Assembly: GCA_019412865.1 (NCBI GenBank) | Contig: DXOJ01000025.1 | Coordinates: 1-5,098, forward strand | DNA from: Bacteroides sp. | Lineage (GTDB): Bacteria > Bacteroidota > Bacteroidia > Bacteroidales > Bacteroidaceae | Length of the DNA: 5,098 bases | Direction of reading: 5' to 3' | Shown: positions 1-5,098 of the stretch, one piece after another | How the letters are laid out: each line of letters begins with the position of its first letter | How positions within the stretch are numbered: the stretch's first letter is position 1 | Program-made: the position numbers and the translations under genes | The notes under the pieces: generated by a model | Database searches by the model: none | Seen by the model: the letters and a program-made list of their open reading frames with translations, nothing else | What the model was told of the DNA's origin: nothing

Positions 1-2
1 AC

Positions 3-1940
3 TACAGACCGGAGAATGCATTTGAAAAATCAGTCTTGACAAGACTCGAGAAAATCCCTACGGACATCTACGAATCCGTAGAAGAAGGTGCTAACTATAT
101 TGCGCGCGAAATAGCACAAACCATACGCGAAAAACAAAAGGCAGGACGTTTCTGTGTATTGGCACTTCCCGGAGGTGACTCACCCAGCCACGTATATACC
201 GAACTTATCCGTATGCATAAGGAAGAGGGACTTAGCTTCCGCAATGTGATCGTATTTAATATGTATGAGTATTATCCGTTGTCTCCCGATGCAATCAACA
301 GCAACTTCAACGCTTTGAAGAGTATGTTGCTGGACCACATCGACATTGACAAGCAGAATATATTCACTCCCGATGGAAGCATTGCCAAAGATACTATCTT
401 TGAATATTGCCGCCTGTATGAACAACGCATTGAAAGCTTCGGAGGTATTGATATTGCTTTGTTAGGTATCGGTCGTGTAGGTAACATTGCGTTCAACGAA
501 CCGGGTTCCCGACTGAACTCTACCACTCGTCTGATTTTGTTGGATAACGCATCACGCAATGAGGCATCCAAGATTTTCGGAACGTTGGATAATACTCCGA
601 TCAGTTCTATTACAATGGGAGTAGCCACTATTCTTGGTGCAAAGAAAGTGTATCTGCTTGCCTGGGGTGAGAATAAAGCAGCTATGATTAAAGAATGTGT
701 GGAAGGTGCGATCACTGACACAATTCCTGCTTCTTACCTGCAAACTCACAACAATGCGCATGTAGCTCTCGATCTTTCGGCAGCCATGAACTTAACACGT
801 ATCCAACGTCCTTGGTTAGTCACTTCCTGCGAATGGAACGATAAGTTAATCCGTAGCGCTATTGTTTGGCTGTGTCAGCTGACCGGCAAACCGATTCTGA
901 AATTGACCAATAAAGATTATAACGAAAACGGGTTAAGTGAGCTTCTGGCACTTTATGGTTCTGCATACAATGTAAATATCAAAATTTTCAATGATTTGCA
1001 GCACACCATTACCGGATGGCCGGGTGGCAAGCCCAATGCTGATGATACCTATCGTCCGGAACGCGCAAAACCATATCCGAAACGCGTAATCATCTTCTCT
1101 CCGCATCCGGATGATGATGTTATTTCCATGGGTGGTACACTTCGCCGTTTGGTAGAGCAGAAACACGAAGTACACGTAGCTTACGAAACTTCCGGTAATA
1201 TCGCTGTAGGTGACGAGGAAGTAGTTCGTTTCATGCATTTCATCAATGGATTCAACCAACTCTTCAATAACAGTGAAGACTTGGTTATCAATGAAAAATA
1301 TACAGAAATACGCAATTTCTTGAAAGAGAAGAAAGACGGTGATATGGACAGCCGTGATATTCTGACTATCAAAGGTCTGATTCGTCGTGGTGAAGCCCGT
1401 ACGGCTTGTACTTATAATAATATACCGTTGGAACGTTGCCATTTCCTTGATCTGCCATTCTATGAAACAGGTAAGATTCAGAAAAACCCGATCAGTGAAG
1501 CAGACGTAGAAATTGTACGCAACTTGCTCCGTGAAATAAAACCTCACCAAATTTTCGTTGCAGGTGACCTAGCCGACCCACATGGAACTCACCGTGTATG
1601 TACAGACGCTGTATTTGCTGCTGTCGATCTTGAAAAAGAAGAAGGTGCCAAATGGCTGAAAGACTGTCGTATCTGGATGTACCGTGGTGCGTGGGCTGAA
1701 TGGGAAATCGAGAATATTGAAATGGCAGTGCCTATCAGTCCGGAAGAACTTCGTGCAAAACGTAACTCTATCCTGAAACATCAGTCGCAAATGGAAAGTG
1801 CTCCGTTCCTGGGTAACGACGAACGTTTGTTCTGGCAACGTAGCGAAGATCGTAACCGTGGTACAGCTACTTTGTACGATCAGTTGGGACTGGCTTCTTA
1901 CGAAGCAATGGAAGCATTTGTAGAATATGTTCCATTATAA
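3..1940 (+). CDS. NagB-like / PIG-L deacetylase fusion protein (5' partial)
   Basis: The frame is open from base 3, the first complete codon, to a TAA stop, so the true start lies upstream of the window. The TTG at 36 is only an internal codon that could serve as a start, and the family member I recall (BT_0258 of B. thetaiotaomicron) is about 663 residues long. Numbering from that TTG, residues about 12-250 form a NagB-like sugar-phosphate isomerase fold, with a phosphate-loop motif LPGGDSP and a conserved FNEP. Residues about 250-345 are a linker region I do not recognise. Residues about 350-555 are a PIG-L/LmbE domain with PHPDDD (His357, Asp359, Asp360) and HGTH (516-519), the expected zinc and base residues of de-N-acetylases. 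The likely reaction is removal of acetyl from an N-acetylated amino sugar in the cytoplasm; the exact substrate is unknown. In the NagB half, E. coli Asp72, Asp141 and His143 correspond to Tyr77, Val148 and Asn150, so deaminase activity is doubtful and a plain nagB label would mislead. A terminator follows directly. Confidence 0.93.
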   Translation, partial: YRPENAFEKSVLTRLEKIPTDIYESVEEGANYIAREIAQTIREKQKAGRFCVLALPGGDSPSHVYTELIRMHKEEGLSFRNVIVFNMYEYYPLSPDAINSNFNALKSMLLDHIDIDKQNIFTPDGSIAKDTIFEYCRLYEQRIESFGGIDIALLGIGRVGNIAFNEPGSRLNSTTRLILLDNASRNEASKIFGTLDNTPISSITMGVATILGAKKVYLLAWGENKAAMIKECVEGAITDTIPASYLQTHNNAHVALDLSAAMNLTRIQRPWLVTSCEWNDKLIRSAIVWLCQLTGKPILKLTNKDYNENGLSELLALYGSAYNVNIKIFNDLQHTITGWPGGKPNADDTYRPERAKPYPKRVIIFSPHPDDDVISMGGTLRRLVEQKHEVHVAYETSGNIAVGDEEVVRFMHFINGFNQLFNNSEDLVINEKYTEIRNFLKEKKDGDMDSRDILTIKGLIRRGEARTACTYNNIPLERCHFLDLPFYETGKIQKNPISEADVEIVRNLLREIKPHQIFVAGDLADPHGTHRVCTDAVFAAVDLEKEEGAKWLKDCRIWMYRGAWAEWEIENIEMAVPISPEELRAKRNSILKHQSQMESAPFLGNDERLFWQRSEDRNRGTATLYDQLGLASYEAMEAFVEYVPL

Positions 1941-1977
1941 GAGTAATCATTCTTAATTAAGAGAATATAAAACAATG

Positions 1978-2017
1978 AAAGAAGAGTGGGAAGTTTCGAT
2001 ACTTCTCGCTCTTTTTT
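1978..2017 (+). terminator. Rho-independent terminator of the NagB/PIG-L gene
   Basis: A stem begins 37 bases after the stop codon. Bases 1982-1994 pair with 2001-2013 over 13 positions, two of them G-U, around the 6-base loop TTCGAT. Six T residues (2012-2017) follow the stem, and the A residues at 1978-1980 can extend the pairing into that tract. This has the usual shape of an intrinsic terminator and suggests that the downstream gene has its own promoter. Confidence 0.85.
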
Positions 2018-2020
2018 GTT

Positions 2021-2028
2021 TATTTTTG
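2021..2028 (+). promoter_or_regulatory. possible Bacteroides -7 promoter box
   Basis: TATTTTTG fits the Bacteroides sigma-ABfr -7 consensus TAnnTTTG exactly. No good -33 TTTG lies upstream; the nearest is TTTC at 1994-1997, inside the terminator stem. If it is used, transcription would start near 2034, and the mRNA leader would open almost directly with the long inverted repeat at 2037. The box lies in a T-rich terminator tail, so a chance match is quite possible. Confidence 0.3.
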
Positions 2029-2036
2029 CGGAAGAA

Positions 2037-2143
2037 TTCACCACAGAGGAAAGGAGGACACAGAGGTTAAATCTATGAAGCGATATAGCGATATAAAATG
2101 GTTGTTCATAATAACTCTGTGTCCTCCTTTCCTCTGTGGTGAA
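2037..2143. repeat. 107-bp intergenic inverted repeat (long hairpin)
   Basis: The left arm 2037-2069 (33 bases) and right arm 2112-2143 (32 bases) are complementary at 32 positions, with one extra G in the left arm at 2065/2066. A further 6-bp stem, TATGAA (2074-2079) with TTCATA (2105-2110), continues inside. The terminal loop carries two tandem copies of GCGATATA (2080-2095). Each arm also contains a short direct repeat at a 17-base step: CACAGAGG at 2042 and 2059, and CTCTGTG at 2115 and 2132. No T tract follows on either strand, so it is not an ordinary intrinsic terminator, and I see no clear target-site duplication. From memory, CACAGAGG-type palindromes recur between genes in many bacteria, so a REP-like or MITE-like dispersed repeat is likely. 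It ends 20 bases before the next start codon and could fold in that gene's leader. Confidence 0.9.
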
Positions 2144-2167
2144 AATGAAAATAAAAGCATTGAATGA
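2075..2167 (+). CDS. possible 30-codon leader ORF overlapping the next start
   Basis: The ATG at 2075 lies in the loop side of the inverted repeat and is read for 30 codons to a TGA at 2165-2167. That stop overlaps the downstream ATG at 2164 in an ATGA arrangement typical of translational coupling. Purine-rich matches to the 16S tail precede it: AGAGG at 2062-2066, 8 bases upstream, and AAAGGAGG at 2050-2057. Both lie in the left hairpin arm, so they would be hidden when the repeat folds. The peptide begins MKRYSDIKWLFIITL and has a short hydrophobic core. No family is recognised, and most of the coding sequence is repeat DNA, so the ORF may be coincidental. Confidence 0.22.
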   Translation: MKRYSDIKWLFIITLCPPFLCGENENKSIE

Positions 2168-5076
2168 TGAAAAAGATAATAGTGTTTCTTCTATGCCTCA
2201 CTATAGGCGCAAACTACCTTTTCGCTCAAGACATTGAAAGAAATGTAAAAGAGCGGCTGACGGATTACTTCAACCAATATACCGCAACAGCCCAAATCAG
2301 CACTCCTAAACTGAATAGCTTCGATATTAATTACGACCGTAAGACGATTGCAATCTATGCATCGGAGAGCTTCGCCTATCAGCCTTTCCGACCGGAAACT
2401 GTAGAAAATATTTATAATCAAGTAAAAGAGTTGCTTCCGGGTCCCGTTCATTATTACCAGCTCACCATTTATGCGGATGGGAAACCTATTGAGGATTTGG
2501 TACCTAATTTCTACCGGAACAAGAAAAAGGATAAAGGACGGTTATCCTTAAATGTAGATTATAAAGGAGCTCCCTGGGTGAAAAACACTTCACGTCCCAA
2601 TGAAATCTCACGCGGACTACAAGATCGCCACATTGCAATCTGGCAAAGCCACGGCAACTATTTCAAAAATGACAAAAACGAATGGGGATGGCAACGCCCC
2701 CGATTGTTCTGCACCACAGAAGATATGTTCACTCAATCTTTTGTCCTTCCTTATGTGATTCCAATGCTGGAAAATGCAGGAGCGATTGTTTACACTCCCC
2801 GCGAACGGGATACACAAAAGAATGAAATCATCGTAGATAATGATACTCCCAACGCTTCTCTTTATTTGGAAGTGGGTGGTAAAAAGACTAATTGGACAAA
2901 TGCTCCGGTAAGAGGATTTGCTCAAAAGAAAACAATCTATAAAGAGGAAGAAAATCCTTTCACTGACGGGACCTGTCGTTTTATTCCAACAGAGAAAAAG
3001 AAAAAGAAGAATAAAGACCAGGTATTTGCCGAATGGGTGCCTACTCTACCGGTAACAGGCAAGTATGCAGTTTATGTTTCCTACCAGACATTGCCCAACA
3101 GTGTAAGCGACGCCAAATATCTGGTATTCCATAACGGTGGAGTTACCGAATTTAAAGTAAATCAAAAGATAGGTGGAGGCACATGGGTTTATCTCGGTAC
3201 TTTTGAATTCGACAAAGGGAACAACGACTACGGCATGGTGGTTCTTAGCAACGAGAGCAGCGAACATGGAGTTGTATGTGCCGATGCAGTACGTTTTGGA
3301 GGAGGAATGGGTAACATTGCCCGTGGAGGAAGAATCAGTGGGCTACCGCGTTACTTGGAAGGAGCACGCTACTCTGCTCAATGGGCGGGAATGCCATACG
3401 AAGTATATGCCGGACGAAAAGGTGAAAACGACTATATAGACGATATCAACACACGCTCTAACGTTATCAATTATTTATCGGGCAGTTCCGTCTATAACCC
3501 ACAACAGTCGGGTCTGGGCGTACCTTTGGAAATGACGATGGCATTGCACAGTGACGCCGGATGCATCAAAACAGACGAACTGATCGGATCACTCGGCATT
3601 TACACCACCGATTTCAATAATGGCAAACTGAATGCAGGAACAGACCGGTATGCCTCACGTGATCTGGCAGACATTCTGCTGACACAGATTCAGAAAGATA
3701 TTTATTCAAGCTACAGCTTGCCGTGGACACGCCGCAGCATGTGGAACCGGAATTATAGTGAAACACGTCTTCCAGCTACGCCTTCTACAATTATTGAACT
3801 ACTCTCCCACCAGAACTTCGCAGATATGCAGTTAGGACATGATCCGAACTTTAAATTTACAGTGGGACGTGCCATCTACAAAGGAATTTTGCAATTCATT
3901 ACCAGCCAGCATGATAAAGAATACATCGTTCAGCCTCTGCCTGTGAGCAATTTCGCCATTCAATTCGGAAAGAAAAAGAATACATTAGAACTTTCATGGA
4001 AAGGCGAAGACGATCCGCAAGAACCGACTGCACGACCACGGGAATACATTGTATATACCCGCATCGGTTATGGAGGTTTTGACAATGGCACTTTAGTCAG
4101 CAAAACGTCCCATACCGTTAAGATAGAACCGGGACTCGTTTATTCATTCAAGGTAACTGCTGTAAACCGGGGCGGGGAAAGTTTTCCTTCTGAAATCCTC
4201 TCCGCTTATAAAGCCAAACGTGAACAGGGAAAAGTAATCATCATCAATGGCTTTGACAGAATCAGCGGTCCGGCGGTCGTTAACACTTCTGAAAAAGCCG
4301 GATTCGATCTAATGCAAGATCCCGGCGTTCCGTATATATCGAATATTTCATTTTGCGGAGCACAAACCAGTTTCGACCGTACACAAGCCGGTAAAGAAGG
4401 AAAAGGAAGTCTGGGACATAGCGGAAACGAATTAGAAGGAATGAAAATTGCAGGAAACACGTTCGACTATCCTTTTATTCACGGAAAAGCAATTCAGGCA
4501 GCCGGAAAATATAGTTTCGTATCATGCAGCGACGAAGCAGTAGAGAACGGATTGGTTACATTAGAAGATTATCCAGTAGTAGATTATATTTTGGGACTGG
4601 AAAAAGAAGATCCTGCAAGTAAAGCATATTACAAGACATTCTCTTCGGCTATGCAACGGATTATGAGTAGTTATTGCCAAGCGGGAGGTAACCTGTTTGT
4701 CAGTGGTGCTTATGTAGGAAGTGATATGAGTGGAACACAAGGAAACCGGGAGTTTACGGAGAAAATACTGAAATATGGTTATCAAGGTAGCCTGACGGAT
4801 AAGAGTTCGAATCAGATTAAAGGATTGGGCCGTACTATTACAATCCCACGTCTGCCTAATGAAAGCAGTTATGCTGTACCTGCTGCCGATTGTATTGTTC
4901 CCGTAGATACTGCCTTCCCCGTATTTACGTATGCACCCGGCAATCAGAGTGCAGGTATTGCCTACAAAGGAAACTACCGTACTTTTGTATTGGGCTTTCC
5001 TTTTGAAAGTATCCAGTCCGAAGCAGACCGGGCAACCATTATGGCAGGCATCTTGGGATTCTTTACTCAAAAATAA
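2164..5076 (+). CDS. secreted amidase-like protein with golvesin, FnIII and GATase-like domains
   Basis: This is a complete 970-residue protein. The start is ATG 2164 (or the adjacent ATG 2167), with A-rich sequence rather than a strong ribosome site upstream. Residues 1-21 are a signal peptide (KK, hydrophobic core, LFA|Q), so the protein should be exported. Residues about 155-580 resemble a zinc Amidase_3 (N-acetylmuramoyl-L-alanine amidase) fold. The candidate ligands are His163 (QSHGN), Glu186 (TTEDM) and His462 (ALHSDAG), with Glu545 (IIELLSHQNF) in the catalytic glutamate position. A golvesin/Xly CBD-like beta domain at about 225-380 is inserted between the first and second parts; its marks are AEW at 289-291, the GGGTWVYLG segment and ADAVRF near 373-378. 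A fibronectin type III domain spans about 590-683. A glutamine-amidotransferase-like alpha/beta domain spans about 690-970, with GFPFE at 944 but SGAYVG (847-852) where a nucleophile cysteine would be expected. The likely role is hydrolysis of peptidoglycan or a related glycopeptide in the periplasm or at the cell surface. The common 'xanthan lyase' label probably reflects only the golvesin/Xly domain. Confidence 0.92.
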   Translation: MMKKIIVFLLCLTIGANYLFAQDIERNVKERLTDYFNQYTATAQISTPKLNSFDINYDRKTIAIYASESFAYQPFRPETVENIYNQVKELLPGPVHYYQLTIYADGKPIEDLVPNFYRNKKKDKGRLSLNVDYKGAPWVKNTSRPNEISRGLQDRHIAIWQSHGNYFKNDKNEWGWQRPRLFCTTEDMFTQSFVLPYVIPMLENAGAIVYTPRERDTQKNEIIVDNDTPNASLYLEVGGKKTNWTNAPVRGFAQKKTIYKEEENPFTDGTCRFIPTEKKKKKNKDQVFAEWVPTLPVTGKYAVYVSYQTLPNSVSDAKYLVFHNGGVTEFKVNQKIGGGTWVYLGTFEFDKGNNDYGMVVLSNESSEHGVVCADAVRFGGGMGNIARGGRISGLPRYLEGARYSAQWAGMPYEVYAGRKGENDYIDDINTRSNVINYLSGSSVYNPQQSGLGVPLEMTMALHSDAGCIKTDELIGSLGIYTTDFNNGKLNAGTDRYASRDLADILLTQIQKDIYSSYSLPWTRRSMWNRNYSETRLPATPSTIIELLSHQNFADMQLGHDPNFKFTVGRAIYKGILQFITSQHDKEYIVQPLPVSNFAIQFGKKKNTLELSWKGEDDPQEPTARPREYIVYTRIGYGGFDNGTLVSKTSHTVKIEPGLVYSFKVTAVNRGGESFPSEILSAYKAKREQGKVIIINGFDRISGPAVVNTSEKAGFDLMQDPGVPYISNISFCGAQTSFDRTQAGKEGKGSLGHSGNELEGMKIAGNTFDYPFIHGKAIQAAGKYSFVSCSDEAVENGLVTLEDYPVVDYILGLEKEDPASKAYYKTFSSAMQRIMSSYCQAGGNLFVSGAYVGSDMSGTQGNREFTEKILKYGYQGSLTDKSSNQIKGLGRTITIPRLPNESSYAVPAADCIVPVDTAFPVFTYAPGNQSAGIAYKGNYRTFVLGFPFESIQSEADRATIMAGILGFFTQK

Positions 5077-5098
5077 AAAATATCCTTTTTTTTAATCC

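Noticed and set aside
36..38. TTG as the true start of the first gene
   Set aside because: The same frame is open back to base 3, and the related protein I recall continues about 29 residues further upstream, so the start is outside the window.
933..1550. 205-codon minus-strand open frame within the first gene
   Set aside because: It lies antisense to conserved PIG-L coding sequence, has a low-complexity Phe/Ile-rich product and shows no recognisable motif; it is a shadow frame.
1975..2070. 31-codon ORF running through the terminator and into the left repeat arm
   Set aside because: It has no convincing ribosome site, it is encoded by the terminator stem and repeat DNA, and its peptide resembles nothing I know.
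2037..2143. Insertion sequence or CRISPR unit
   Set aside because: There is no transposase, no clear target duplication and only one palindromic unit without spacers. A REP/MITE-like repeat fits better.
2194..2196. Lipoprotein cysteine at residue 11 of the exported protein
   Set aside because: The Cys sits within the hydrophobic core, too close to the N-terminus, and the LFA|Q site further on suits signal peptidase I better.
3173..3439. 88-codon plus-strand frame overlapping the second gene
   Set aside because: It is an out-of-frame reading of the well-supported golvesin-like domain, with no initiation signal.
4561..5070. 169-codon minus-strand open frame at the end of the second gene
   Set aside because: It lies fully antisense to the C-terminal domain of the amidase-like protein, with no promoter or family signal.
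5075..5093. Terminator after the second gene
   Set aside because: An A run and an 8-base T run flank TATCC, but the only stem is A-T and weak, and the window ends here. A real terminator may lie further on.

Overview
The window looks like chromosomal DNA from a Bacteroides species close to B. thetaiotaomicron. The evidence is moderate AT content with A/T-rich gaps, no strong Shine-Dalgarno at the main downstream start, and an N-terminal signal of the '...FAQ' type common in Bacteroides exported proteins. The first protein also closely matches, from memory, the two-domain NagB-like/PIG-L protein family typified by B. thetaiotaomicron BT_0258. No database was searched.

Layout: (1) Positions 3-1940 hold the 5'-truncated reading frame of a cytoplasmic-looking fusion. 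It joins a glucosamine-6-phosphate deaminase (NagB)-like domain to a PIG-L/LmbE-type de-N-acetylase domain. The deacetylase motifs look intact, but three of the four classical NagB catalytic residues are replaced, so the NagB half is probably a ligand-binding pseudoenzyme. (2) The 223-base gap (1941-2163) is crowded. It has a good intrinsic terminator, a possible Bacteroides-type -7 promoter box in the terminator tail, and a 107-bp inverted repeat with 32 paired bases per arm and one bulge. A possible 30-codon leader ORF starts in the repeat loop, and its stop overlaps the next start codon as ATGA. (3) Positions 2164-5076 encode a 970-residue exported protein. It has an Amidase_3-like zinc hydrolase fold interrupted by a golvesin/Xly-type beta domain, followed by a fibronectin type III domain and a C-terminal glutamine-amidotransferase-like alpha/beta domain. 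Proteins of this type are often labelled 'xanthan lyase', but the visible residues point to an N-acetylmuramoyl-L-alanine amidase-type hydrolase. (4) The last 22 bases are A/T-rich and hold nothing firm.

The two large genes are on the same strand but are probably separate transcription units because of the terminator. Both could relate to amino-sugar or peptidoglycan chemistry: deacetylation and sensing of an amino sugar inside the cell, and cleavage of a wall or glycan substrate outside the cytoplasm. This link is inference from domain content only. The most unusual parts are the apparently dead NagB domain in the fusion, the nested amidase architecture, and the long hairpin just upstream of the amidase-like gene.
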